Of a DNA stretch of 64,000 nucleotides, positions 53,290-61,947 are shown one piece after another (positions within the stretch are counted from its first letter, which is position 1; the number at the start of each line of letters is the position of its first letter). The notes under the pieces are model-generated. The model was not told where the DNA came from. It ran no database searches and saw nothing but the letters and a program-made list of their open reading frames with translations. The translations under genes were made by a program, and so were the position numbers. Source of the stretch: Bacillota bacterium (GTDB lineage Bacteria; Bacillota; UBA4882; UBA10575); the NCBI GenBank assembly GCA_012838955.1, contig DUOH01000059.1:1-64000 (forward strand), read 5' to 3'.

Positions 53290-55431
53290 ATGGAACTCAA
53301 TCAGAGATGTATAGAGATTCTTCAGGTTTTACGAGAGAGTGATGATTATATCAGAACAACTGATCTGGCGGACGCTTATGGCCTTACAGATCGGGCGATT
53401 AGATATAGTATTGATAAGATTGAAGGGTTTCTGGTAAGAAACGGTTTTGATTATCTGGAGAGAGAACACAATAAAGGAATTAAACTAAAACGAAGGGAGG
53501 GTTTGGAGGAGTTTATCGATTCCTTTATTGGCAGTCATACTCCTTACAAGTATTATTTTTCCAGTGAAGAAAGGTTTATCTATTTAGTAACCAGGCTTCT
53601 ATTGGCGGAGTCTCCAGTGAGCAGTGAAGAACTGAGAAGTAAACTTTGTATTTCAAAGAACACTGTCTTGAAGTCCCTTTCTATAGTGGAAGAATGGTTA
53701 CGGGAGAGAAACCTGACTCTAGTTAAAAAGCACAAAGTAGGTATCTGGGTAACAGGTATGGAGATGAATCGCAGGAAAGCGGCGACCGATCTGATTCTGC
53801 AAACGATTACTGTGCAAGATCTCCTAAATTACCTCGATAAACAGACGGTACAATCGAAACTCATCAGTTTACTCATTGAAGAACTCTTTTGCCAAGTGGA
53901 CCTTTGGTTGTTGGATGAACTGATTTGTCAGGCCGAAGCGGAACTGGGGAGAAAATTCAGTGATAAGGCCTATTGCCAATTAGTCATCTATTTAGCCATT
54001 GTCTTAAGAAGGGCGGCGCACGGAATCGACTCCCTGGATTTACAGGTGGATAACATGAAAAATAGTATCGAATTCTCCACGGCAAAACAGATGGTTGAAA
54101 GGCTACAACAGGAATCGGGGGTTAGGATCGCGCCCAGTGAAACAGATCATATTATGCTCTATTTGTTGGGAGCAGATGTGATCAAATCCGAACGGTCCAA
54201 AATGTTCCGGTATCAAAGACAAATCCGTGCGCGACAAGACAGATTATATCAAGTGGCAGCAGCCATGACCGACGAGATGGAAAAAGTCTGCGGTATGAAG
54301 TTTGGGAAAGAAAAGAGGCGAATTGTGGAAGACTTGACCATTCATCTCCGGTCCGCTGTTTACAGAGTGAAGTATGGAATAGCGCAGGAAAACCCGGCCT
54401 ACGATGAAGTCAGAAACAAGTATAATGAGATGTTTCAGCGGACAAAGCAAGCTGCGAGATATTTGGAAGAGTATATCAAGGAAAAAGTGGACGACCACGA
54501 ACTATCTTACTTGACTATGCATTTTGTGGCCGGAATGGAGCGCGCGAAACGGATTACGCATGATAAAACCAGGATTATCGTGGTCTGTGGAACCGGGATC
54601 GGAACCGCCTCGGTCTTGGCTTACAGGTTAATGAATGAATTCAATGTGAAGATCGTCGATACGGTGTCATGTCGCGGTTTGAGTTCTGTACCCGAAGACA
54701 AGTATGACCTGATTATCAGTACCGTGGATCTACCGGGTTATGAGCAAAGCCGTTATCTTAAGGTCCAACCTTTTTTGGGTGAGGAAGACTATCGACGACT
54801 ACAGCAACGTCTTAATCTAAGGTTTCCCAGTTGTTACCAATTTGAACTTTCTTTGGTGAACAGGTTGATTGGAATTGTGGAAAAGTATGCGGAGATCACG
54901 GACAGACAACAACTACAATACGAGATGATGTATGAGATCAAACGGCATAATGAGCACCGTATGGAAAGAAGGTTCGTGTATATGCTGAATGATTTATTGA
55001 CCAGAGAAACAATTAAGCTAAACCTTTCTTGCGCCGACTGGAAAGAAGCCATTGCTGCCGGGACTGCTCTCCTGGAAGAAAAAAAGTGGGTGTCCGCCGG
55101 GTATAAGGAGGCGATTATTAATAATTTTGCTGAATTCGGACCCTATATGGTGGTAGCCCCGGGAATTGTCCTGGCCCATGCTCGGCCGGAGTGCGGAGTG
55201 AGAAAGCTGGCGATGAGTCTGGTGACCCTGGAGAATCCCGTTAATTTCGGCCATGAGTTGAATGATCCGGTGAAATTGGTGGTCACCTTGGCCGCCACGG
55301 ATAACGAGACGCACCTGAAAGCTCTTTCCCAGTTGATGGAGGTCTTCATGAACCAGGAAGATTTGAACATCATCATTAATGCTACGAATAAAGATGAAGT
55401 AATTGAAGTGCTCAAAAAGCACTCTAAATAA
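53290..55431 (+). CDS. PRD-containing PTS regulator with EIIB-like and EIIA domains (LicR/ManR-like)
   Basis: 713 residues from ATG 53290 (AAGGGATGG upstream; the longer frame to 53248 has a poor start). Order: two N-terminal HTH domains (about 1-160), two PTS regulation domains (about 185-290 and 305-400), a fructose-type EIIB-like domain with VVCGTGIGTASVL (about 405-490), and an EIIA domain (about 565-705) with the phosphorylatable histidine in VLAHARPE. Phosphorylation by HPr and the sugar-specific EII complex should switch it. No separate EIIA gene lies in the operon, so this domain may also feed EIIB. First gene of the operon. Confidence 0.9.
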   Translation: MELNQRCIEILQVLRESDDYIRTTDLADAYGLTDRAIRYSIDKIEGFLVRNGFDYLEREHNKGIKLKRREGLEEFIDSFIGSHTPYKYYFSSEERFIYLVTRLLLAESPVSSEELRSKLCISKNTVLKSLSIVEEWLRERNLTLVKKHKVGIWVTGMEMNRRKAATDLILQTITVQDLLNYLDKQTVQSKLISLLIEELFCQVDLWLLDELICQAEAELGRKFSDKAYCQLVIYLAIVLRRAAHGIDSLDLQVDNMKNSIEFSTAKQMVERLQQESGVRIAPSETDHIMLYLLGADVIKSERSKMFRYQRQIRARQDRLYQVAAAMTDEMEKVCGMKFGKEKRRIVEDLTIHLRSAVYRVKYGIAQENPAYDEVRNKYNEMFQRTKQAARYLEEYIKEKVDDHELSYLTMHFVAGMERAKRITHDKTRIIVVCGTGIGTASVLAYRLMNEFNVKIVDTVSCRGLSSVPEDKYDLIISTVDLPGYEQSRYLKVQPFLGEEDYRRLQQRLNLRFPSCYQFELSLVNRLIGIVEKYAEITDRQQLQYEMMYEIKRHNEHRMERRFVYMLNDLLTRETIKLNLSCADWKEAIAAGTALLEEKKWVSAGYKEAIINNFAEFGPYMVVAPGIVLAHARPECGVRKLAMSLVTLENPVNFGHELNDPVKLVVTLAATDNETHLKALSQLMEVFMNQEDLNIIINATNKDEVIEVLKKHSK

Positions 55432-55560
55432 ACAGTATTTGCCATGTAATAGCTGACAGCGCAATGAGGTGGGAGAAGGGATGGTGATGCCGAGAACTTG
55501 ACGCTCCGAAAGGACTCATCGAACACAAAAAAGGCCGGTACAGAATGGAGGTGATACAAA

Positions 55561-55845
55561 ATGAAGATACTGGTTTGTTGCGGAAGCGGCCTTGGCAGCA
55601 GCTTTATGATAGAGATGAATATTAAAAAAGTCTTGAGTGAACTCGGAGTCGAGGCCCAAGTCGAACACTCGGATTTATCATCCGCCAAAGCGATGCAGGC
55701 TGATGTTTATGTTGGAACAAGAGATATCGCCAGCCAACTGGAGTCGCTAGAAGGGGAAGTTGTATCACTAAACAGCATGATTGACCTGGCCGAACTGAAG
55801 GAAAAGTTACGAGAAGTCTTGAGTAAGATGAATTTGCTTCAGTAA
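55561..55845 (+). CDS. PTS EIIB component, ascorbate (Ula/Sga) type
   Basis: 94 residues, a single cytoplasmic EIIB of the lactose/ascorbate fold. KILVCCGSGLGSSFMIEMN holds the phosphocysteine in the P-loop CGSGLG. GAATGGAGGTGATACAAA precedes ATG 55561, 129 bases after the regulator. It passes phosphate from EIIA to the sugar bound by the EIIC encoded next, 15 bases downstream. Confidence 0.92.
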   Translation: MKILVCCGSGLGSSFMIEMNIKKVLSELGVEAQVEHSDLSSAKAMQADVYVGTRDIASQLESLEGEVVSLNSMIDLAELKEKLREVLSKMNLLQ

Positions 55846-55860
55846 AAAAGGAGGGTTCAA

Positions 55861-57123
55861 ATGTTACAGGTTATTCTGGATATCCTGAGTGTACCTGCGG
55901 TGTTAGTAGGTATAGTAGCCTTGGTCGGTTTGGCTGTGCAAAAGAAGAAAGGCGCAGAAGTAATTAAGGGAACCATCAAGACGATCATGGGCTTTTTGGT
56001 CTTGGGTGGCGGCGCCGATATTGCCGTAGCTGCTCTTGGCTACTTTGGAGCCATGTTTCAACAAGGTTTTGGCGTCCAAGGGATCGTTCCCCATAACGAG
56101 GCCGTCGTGGCTTTGGCCTTGAAAGAGTACGGACAACAGACCGCGTTGATTATGACTTTTGGTATGGCGGCTAATATCCTGATTGCCCGGTTTACAAAGC
56201 TAAAGTACATCTTTCTCACCGGTCATCACACCTTATATATGGCTTGTATGATTGCGGCTATTTTCATTGCCGCCGGAATTACCGGAGCGCCTCTGGTCAT
56301 CTTCGGTTCGATCCTCCTCGGTTTGACCATGGCCTTCTTCCCGGCTATTGCGCAACCGACCATGAGAAAGATCACGGGCACGAACGATGTAGCCTTTGGC
56401 CATTTTGGAACCGTAGGTTACGTACTCTCCGCTGGCGTCGGAAAATTGGTGGGGAAGAACTCTAAGTCTACTGAAGAAATGCAGTTCCCGCAAGGCTTGT
56501 CTTTCTTGCGCGATACCTCGGTCTCGGTGGCGCTGGTCATGGGGATCCTCTACTTAGTCGTGGCTTTTGCTTCCGGCCCCGCTTTTGTTGAAGCAAACTT
56601 AAGTGACGGACAGAACTTTATCGTCTTTGCTTTACTGAAGGCGATTACCTTTGCCGGAGGTGTCTATGTGATCTTGGCCGGTGTTCGTTTGATCTTGGCG
56701 GAGATTATTCCGGCGTTCAAGGGTATTGCCGAACGGATTGTTCCGGAGGCTAAACCTGCGCTGGACTGTCCGGTAGTTTTTCCGTATGCTCCTAATGCCG
56801 TATTGATTGGTTTTCTCTCCAGTTTTCTCGGAGGAATTATCGGAATGGCCATTTTGATTGCGCTCAATGCCCCGGTGATCCTACCCGGTGTTGTGCCTCA
56901 CTTCTTCTGTGGCGCCACAGCCGGTGTTTTTGGCAACGCTACCGGGGGAAAAAGAGGAGCTTTCTGGGGCGCGTTGGTTCACGGGATCGTGATTACTTTC
57001 TTACCGGTGCTTCTGATGCCGGTCTTGGGTGATTTGGGTTTTGCTAATACTACCTTCAGTGACGCTGACTTTGGTGTGGTCGGAATCTTACTCGGTAATG
57101 TATTGAGGCTCTTTATACGGTAA
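55861..57123 (+). CDS. PTS EIIC component, ascorbate (UlaA/SgaT) type
   Basis: 420 residues with about eleven membrane segments, matching UlaA-type permeases in length. Recognisable blocks: FLVLGGGADIAVAALGYFG, RFTKLKYIFLTGHHTLYMA with the family H-H, and HFFCGATAGVFGNATGGKRGA near the C-terminus. UlaA relatives import L-ascorbate or other sugars and polyols while phosphorylating them. AAAAAAGGAGGGTTCAA precedes the ATG. No ascorbate-6-phosphate lactonase is nearby, so ascorbate is probably not the substrate. Confidence 0.92.
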   Translation: MLQVILDILSVPAVLVGIVALVGLAVQKKKGAEVIKGTIKTIMGFLVLGGGADIAVAALGYFGAMFQQGFGVQGIVPHNEAVVALALKEYGQQTALIMTFGMAANILIARFTKLKYIFLTGHHTLYMACMIAAIFIAAGITGAPLVIFGSILLGLTMAFFPAIAQPTMRKITGTNDVAFGHFGTVGYVLSAGVGKLVGKNSKSTEEMQFPQGLSFLRDTSVSVALVMGILYLVVAFASGPAFVEANLSDGQNFIVFALLKAITFAGGVYVILAGVRLILAEIIPAFKGIAERIVPEAKPALDCPVVFPYAPNAVLIGFLSSFLGGIIGMAILIALNAPVILPGVVPHFFCGATAGVFGNATGGKRGAFWGALVHGIVITFLPVLLMPVLGDLGFANTTFSDADFGVVGILLGNVLRLFIR

Positions 57124-57524
57124 ATTAAGCGACTGGGTAGGTCTTCTTGTCCTCCCTCCCGGGATGGGCAGGGACCTACCCGGGTAATAATAGCATTCAA
57201 ATATAGGCGGCGCAGATGTAGGCTGCTTTGCTGTTGGACGGTGGTATTGTGTTGGGCGATACAATCTCTGGCAGAAGATGCGACGCAGGTTACTGATGGG
57301 TAATAATCTGCGCTCGAGTGTAATGAGGTTTGTTGGCGGAAGATCGGCTTGGCAGGGGATAATTGCAATCATCAGCGATTATGTAGAGCATTTGCTGATT
57401 GGTTGTGGATAGATACTTTGTTTTTTCTGAGAAAAGATTAAGAAATGAAGATGCGTGAAAGATGGTATTATCTGCACGCCGGTAGAGCGGTGTGCAAAAG
57501 ACGACGAATTGGGGGGGATTGGTG
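57124..57524. other. Gap inside the PTS operon with a hairpin
   Basis: About 400 bases. GGGTAGGTC (57135) and GGACCTACCC (57172) form a hairpin with a 28-base loop and no T-run, perhaps an attenuator or processing site. The rest shows no ORF with support. The size of the gap leaves room for a second promoter before the transketolase genes. Confidence 0.45.
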
Positions 57525-58364
57525 ATGAATGAAAGTACAGTGGCGCAATTGAAGAAGACAGCCCTCCAGGTTAGATTGGATTGTATCAATATACAAAGAT
57601 TGGTTGGCTCCGGGCATCTGGGTGGGTCTCTTTCCGCCGTGGAATTACTGGTTTATCTGTATTTTTACCGGATGAGGATTGACCCGCAGCGCCCCTGGGC
57701 TGAAGAGAGAGATATTTTTATTCTTAGTAAAGGCCACGCCTCCCTTGGGTACTACAGTGTCTTGGCGCGCAGGGGCTTCTTCCCTGTTGATGAACTGAAG
57801 ACCTATCGTCAAATTAATTCGAGATTACAGGGGCATACCCAGATGGATAGCGCCCCCGGAATCGAGTGCAGTTCGGGCTCGTTGGGGCAGGGACTTTCCT
57901 TCGGCTTAGGGATGGCCCTTGGTTATAAAAAAAGAGGTCTGCCCAATCTGGTCTATGTAATGGTGGGCGACGGTGAATTGCAAGAAGGCCAGATTTGGGA
58001 GGCGATTATTCTTCAAAGTCGCTTGTGTCTGGATAATTTAATCCTAATTATCGACCAAAACCATTTGCAATTGGATGATTATGTCCGTAATGTGGTCGGG
58101 GATGAAAACTACCTGGAGCGGTTTCGCACTTTCGGGTTTCATGCCATTGGCGTGGACGGTCATGATTTTCTAGGAATTGACCGGGCCTTCAGGGAAGCGC
58201 GGCCGGGCTGGGCTAATGTGGTAATCGCCGATACAGTCAAGGGCAAGGGGATCTCCTTTATGGAAAACCAAATAGCTTGGCACGCCAAGAAGCTCAACGC
58301 GGAAGAGTATGAAGCGGCCTTGGCCGAGCTAAAGAGGGAGGAGGTATCCTTATGTATGAATTAG
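57525..58364 (+). CDS. Transketolase N-terminal subunit
   Basis: 279 residues from ATG 57525 (GGGGGGATTGGTG upstream), the thiamine-diphosphate-binding half only. SGHLGGSLSAVELLVYL, SKGHASLGYYSVLA and the cofactor motif GDGELQEGQIWEA...NLILIIDQNHLQ are clear. The metal-binding N in DQNHLQLD fits. It pairs with the next gene, which overlaps by 13 bases, to form one transketolase. Confidence 0.93.
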   Translation: MNESTVAQLKKTALQVRLDCINIQRLVGSGHLGGSLSAVELLVYLYFYRMRIDPQRPWAEERDIFILSKGHASLGYYSVLARRGFFPVDELKTYRQINSRLQGHTQMDSAPGIECSSGSLGQGLSFGLGMALGYKKRGLPNLVYVMVGDGELQEGQIWEAIILQSRLCLDNLILIIDQNHLQLDDYVRNVVGDENYLERFRTFGFHAIGVDGHDFLGIDRAFREARPGWANVVIADTVKGKGISFMENQIAWHAKKLNAEEYEAALAELKREEVSLCMN

Positions 58365-59278
58365 TCGCGCCCAGGGATGTGTTCGGATCGACTCTGGTGG
58401 AGATCGGCAAGGTAAATGAAGGGCTTTTTGTGGTGAACGCCGACCTTTCTGCGGCGACAAAAACGGACAAGTTCAGAGCGGTATTTGAGGATAGGTTTAT
58501 TAATGTCGGGATCAGCGAACAGAACATGGTGGGGGTGGCGGCTGGTTTGGCCAGGGTAGGCTTCATCCCGGTCATGAGCACTTTTGCCTGTTTTGCTCCG
58601 GGCCGGTGCTATGACCAGATTAGACAGTCCATCGCCTATACCAACCTAAATGTGAAGATTGCCTCCACCCATCCGGGATTGGCCGTTGGGGTGGATGGGG
58701 CGACTCACCAAAGCCTGGATGATCTGGCGTTGATGAGAGCGCTGCCAAACATGACGGTTTTGGCCCCTTCCGATCAGGTACAGACAAGAAAGGCCGTACT
58801 CAAAGCAGTCGAGTATGAGGGCCCGGTTTATCTTAGAATTGGCAGGATGGAATGCCCGGTTTTCTTCGGAGAAGAGATGGAGTTTGAGATTGGCAAGGCC
58901 TATATATTAAGAGAAGGGGCGGATGTTTCGTTAATCGCCCACGGCTCTATGGTCGGAGTTATTTATGAGGCTGCGCAGATTTTGGCGGAAAAGGGGATTC
59001 AAGCCCGGGTGATCGATATGCCTACCCTTAAGCCTCTGGACCGGGAGGCGATCATCCAAGCAGCTCAAGAAACAAAAGCCATCGTTACTGCTGAAGACCA
59101 TTTTCTCTATGGCGGTCTCTACAGCGCAGTCTGTGAAGTAGTGGCCGGACTGGCACTGGTGCGGGGGGTTGCTGTCCGGGATAGGTTTGGAGAATCGGGA
59201 ACTCCGGCAGAACTATATAAGAAGTACGGCTTAACAGCGGAGAATGTGGTAGAGGAGGTTTTCCATGCCTTACACTGA
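58352..59278 (+). CDS. Transketolase C-terminal subunit
   Basis: 308 residues, starting inside the end of the N-subunit gene with GAGGGAGGAGG upstream. It holds the pyrimidine-binding half and the C-terminal domain: FINVGISEQNMVGVAAGLA has the catalytic glutamate, then CYDQIRQSIAYTNLNV, and EDHFLYGGLYSAV in the C-terminal domain. Two-gene transketolases often serve special sugar pathways rather than the housekeeping pentose pathway. Confidence 0.93.
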   Translation: MYELVAPRDVFGSTLVEIGKVNEGLFVVNADLSAATKTDKFRAVFEDRFINVGISEQNMVGVAAGLARVGFIPVMSTFACFAPGRCYDQIRQSIAYTNLNVKIASTHPGLAVGVDGATHQSLDDLALMRALPNMTVLAPSDQVQTRKAVLKAVEYEGPVYLRIGRMECPVFFGEEMEFEIGKAYILREGADVSLIAHGSMVGVIYEAAQILAEKGIQARVIDMPTLKPLDREAIIQAAQETKAIVTAEDHFLYGGLYSAVCEVVAGLALVRGVAVRDRFGESGTPAELYKKYGLTAENVVEEVFHALH

Positions 59279-60149
59279 GTTTTTCGGTAGCCCCAGATTT
59301 AAACCGGAGATTAAGTTAATTGCCTCAGATATGGATGGCACTTTGCTAAACAGTCAAGGCCGGATTAATGAGTCTTTTTTTTGGCTCATTGAGGAGTTGG
59401 ACCGGAGAGACATTATGTTCGTCGTCTGTAGCGGCAGGTTCTATGCGACACTGGTCCGGAACTTTCAGCGGATAAAAAGTGGTTTGGTTCTGATTGCTCA
59501 TAATGGCGCGATTATTCAACGCAGTAACTTTGGGAAGCCCATTTTTGAACGGAGCATGGAGCATAAAATGGTGATCTCCGCTTTGAAGCAGTTGTCTGCC
59601 TTAAACTTGGAGGCAGAGATCTATTTGGCGGCTAAGAGCACCGCCTATGTAATGAAACCCTCGGCTGAATTAAAAGCGGAGTTTATCCGGACTGATGTGG
59701 ATTTTGTCGAGACGCCTTCACTGTTTGCAGTAGAAGAAGGGATCAAAAAGATCGGCCTCTTTCAAAGGGGCGGACTGTCCGAAATGACCGTCAGGAAAGT
59801 AAAAGAGGCCTTTAGAGGATCTTTTGAGTGTGTGGTCAGTGGCGAGGTGTGGCTGGATATTATGAGCATAAATATTAGTAAAGGCCGGGCCTTGGCCATG
59901 CTCCAGGAGCGGTTTAGAATCAGTCCGGAGAATACCATGGTCTTCGGCGACTACTATAACGATCTGGAACTCTTTCAGCAAGCTGAATATAGCTTTGCCA
60001 TGGCTAATGCTCCAGCAGAAGTGAAGAAGGCAGCCAGGTTCGTTGCGCCAGATAACGACTCCAACGGAGTGGTTAGAGTAATCAAACGGTATTTAGCGGA
60101 GAACTCGGAGTTTTCATACTTAATTGGCAGGCGCGATTTTGCTTACTAG
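59265..60149 (+). CDS. Cof-type HAD-IIB phosphatase
   Basis: 294 residues. HAD motifs: SDMDGTLLNSQG (I), VVCSGRFYATLV (II), lysine in ISKGRALAML (III), FGDYYNDLELF (IV), with a large C2B cap between II and III. Starts inside the transketolase gene, behind GAGGAGG. Cof-type enzymes dephosphorylate sugar phosphates; in this operon the likely substrate is an intermediate that accumulates to toxic levels or a product to be released. Confidence 0.9.
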   Translation: MPYTEFFGSPRFKPEIKLIASDMDGTLLNSQGRINESFFWLIEELDRRDIMFVVCSGRFYATLVRNFQRIKSGLVLIAHNGAIIQRSNFGKPIFERSMEHKMVISALKQLSALNLEAEIYLAAKSTAYVMKPSAELKAEFIRTDVDFVETPSLFAVEEGIKKIGLFQRGGLSEMTVRKVKEAFRGSFECVVSGEVWLDIMSINISKGRALAMLQERFRISPENTMVFGDYYNDLELFQQAEYSFAMANAPAEVKKAARFVAPDNDSNGVVRVIKRYLAENSEFSYLIGRRDFAY

Positions 60150-60255
60150 AAAGCGGATCCGTTTTTCTTTTGCGTGAAAGGGCGGTACCGGAGTGGCGGA
60201 TAGATGTAATTATGTAAACTTTTGGGATCGGAGTTGACGTAAAGGAGTGGACTTG

Positions 60256-60933
60256 ATGTTAATCCTATTGGACTCGGCCGATCTTCAAGCTTTAAGGGGT
60301 ATTATCCCTGACCACCCCCTAGACGGGGTGACAACCAACCCTACTATAATCAGCCGGGCGTGCTCCGGGAAGAGAGAAATTCCCGGTTTGCTCCGGAGTA
60401 TTCGAGGTTTGCTCGGTAACGAAGGTATGCTCCATATTCAGGTAACTGCAGCCACTCTCGATGGGATTTTGGCGGAGGCGGAGACCATCAAAGAACAGTT
60501 CGGAGAGGATGTCTATATTAAAATTCCAGTAACTTCGGAAGGGATCAAAGCCCTATCTATTTTGGCGAAGAAGGGCATACGGGTAACTGCCACAGCTGTT
60601 TTTACTCCGCAGCAGGCTTTGATCGCCGCCAAGGCTGGGGCGGATTTTGTTGCCCCGTATGTAAACAGACTGGATGATCTAGCGGTGGATGGGAGTAGAG
60701 TGGTGAGGGAGATAAAGCAGATTTTTACGGACTACTCGCTAAAAACGCGAGTTTTAGCGGCTAGTTTTAGAAATATCGAACAAGTTCACCGGGTATGTCT
60801 CTCCGGAGCTGACGCCGTAACGATCAGCCCGGAATTGTACTGGAAGATGCTATTCCATCCATTGACCGCAGTCAGTGTGGAGGAGTTTGAACGGGATTGG
60901 GCGGCCATTCCGGAGCGGGAGGAACGGAATTGA
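60256..60933 (+). CDS. Small transaldolase / fructose-6-phosphate aldolase-like protein
   Basis: 225 residues from ATG 60256 (AAAGGAG nine bases upstream; GTG 60247 is too close). The Schiff-base lysine is in VYIKIPVTSEG, preceded by GVTTNPTIISRA and followed by VTATAVFTPQQALIAAKAGADFVAPYVNRLDD and AASFRNIEQV in separate conserved strands. Length fits TalC/Fsa-type enzymes. It may cleave or transfer a three-carbon dihydroxyacetone unit in the pathway fed by the PTS. Confidence 0.92.
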   Translation: MLILLDSADLQALRGIIPDHPLDGVTTNPTIISRACSGKREIPGLLRSIRGLLGNEGMLHIQVTAATLDGILAEAETIKEQFGEDVYIKIPVTSEGIKALSILAKKGIRVTATAVFTPQQALIAAKAGADFVAPYVNRLDDLAVDGSRVVREIKQIFTDYSLKTRVLAASFRNIEQVHRVCLSGADAVTISPELYWKMLFHPLTAVSVEEFERDWAAIPEREERN

Positions 60934-60952
60934 AATAAAAGGAGGCAAACAA

Positions 60953-61213
60953 ATGGTTGAAGAAAAAGTGGTCATTAAGAATGAAACCGGTCTGCACGCC
61001 AGACCAGCAGCAAATCTGGTGAAGGAGGCCTCCACTTATCCTTGTGCGCTGCGCATCAGAAAAGGCGATAAAGAGGTGAATCTCCAAAGTATGCTGGGAG
61101 TTTTGAGTTTAGGGGTGGCAAAAGGAGATGAAGTGACCATCATCGCCGACGGCCCGGATGAAGAGAAGACCCTCAAAAAGATCGTAGAATTTATTAATTG
61201 TTTAGAGGAGTAG
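60953..61213 (+). CDS. HPr-family phosphocarrier protein
   Basis: 86 residues from ATG 60953 (AAAGGAGGCAAACAA upstream). His15 in NETGLHARPA is the site phosphorylated by enzyme I, and Ser46 in LQSMLGVLSLG is the HPr-kinase site. That both are kept suggests a functional HPr. It closes the operon 19 bases after the transaldolase gene, so this system may carry its own HPr in addition to the housekeeping one, or this may be the main ptsH. Confidence 0.93.
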   Translation: MVEEKVVIKNETGLHARPAANLVKEASTYPCALRIRKGDKEVNLQSMLGVLSLGVAKGDEVTIIADGPDEEKTLKKIVEFINCLEE

Positions 61214-61218
61214 GGCTC

Positions 61219-61377
61219 GGAAAAGAGGATACAGACAAGGAGACAGGGACCTGTCTTTTTCGATCGGAGAGAGGGACAGGGATCTGTCTCTTTTCACTCG
61301 AGCGCCTGTCCTCTTCTCCGCTTAAGTCCCTGTCTCTCTGTTCGAAAAAGACAAGTCCCCGTCCTCTCTCCGTGAGT
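61219..61377. repeat. Dispersed GACAGGGACCTGTC-type repeat patch D
   Basis: Contains GAGACAGGGACCTGTCTTTT, GGGACAGGGATCTGTCTC, CGCCTGTCCTC, GTCCCTGTCTCTCTG and AAGTCCCCGTCC. The outer parts CGAAAAAGAC / GACCTGTCTTTTTCG are complementary, so the whole patch could fold into one large hairpin. Confidence 0.7.
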
Positions 61378-61530
61378 AGGATTGCTCTTGACAGCGCTGT
61401 TAAAAAGGGGGTATTATTGATAAAATTAGATCTTTATTATGGGGGAACTCTCCGGAGTGGCAAAGTAAAAACCTAATCCTTTGAATCTGTTGGATTCTTG
61501 AGTAAAGAATTATCCACCGCACACTTGGTT

Positions 61531-61565
61531 GGGTGTTTTCCATATGTAGGAAAACCCTTTTTTTA
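61531..61565 (+). terminator. Terminator upstream of gatC
   Basis: GGGTGTTTTCC and GGAAAACCC arms around ATATGTA, followed by seven T. It may end the PTS operon transcript or act as an attenuator for gatCAB. Confidence 0.7.
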
Positions 61566-61644
61566 TAGCGGCTTCTTTTTACAGGATACTTCGGGGGAAT
61601 ACAGGACCAAAGCCATGTCCGCATGATAGATAAGGAGGAAGAAG

Positions 61645-61935
61645 ATGAGGAGAGTCAGTGAGGAAGACGTGAAATACGTGGCCGGTCTGGCGCGACTTAA
61701 TTTCTCCGCAGATGAACTTCGAACTTTAACGGGGGAGCTCAACCGGATTTTACAGTATTTTGCCAAGCTAAACCAGGTGGATACCACGGGGGCGCCCCCG
61801 ACCGCCCATGTTTTGAAAGTAAAAAACAGGTTCCGGGAAGATACAGTCGAACCTTCACTCCCCAGAGAAGAAGCGTTGAAGAACGCCTCAACGGTTAAGG
61901 ACGGCAGTTTCCAGGTGCCACAGATCATGGAATAG
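61645..61935 (+). CDS. gatC: Aspartyl/glutamyl-tRNA amidotransferase subunit C
   Basis: 96 residues; VKYVAGLARLNFSADELRTL and LNRILQYFAKLNQVDTTG are the family marks, and the end FQVPQIME is typical. GatC wraps around GatA and stabilises the complex. GATAAGGAGGAAGAAG precedes ATG 61645. First gene of gatCAB. Confidence 0.95.
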   Translation: MRRVSEEDVKYVAGLARLNFSADELRTLTGELNRILQYFAKLNQVDTTGAPPTAHVLKVKNRFREDTVEPSLPREEALKNASTVKDGSFQVPQIME

Positions 61936-61947
61936 AAGGTGACAACA

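Noticed and set aside
61198-61476. Plus-strand open frame after the HPr gene
   Set aside because: It is a translation of repeat patch D, rich in Ser, Leu and Arg, with no ribosome site.
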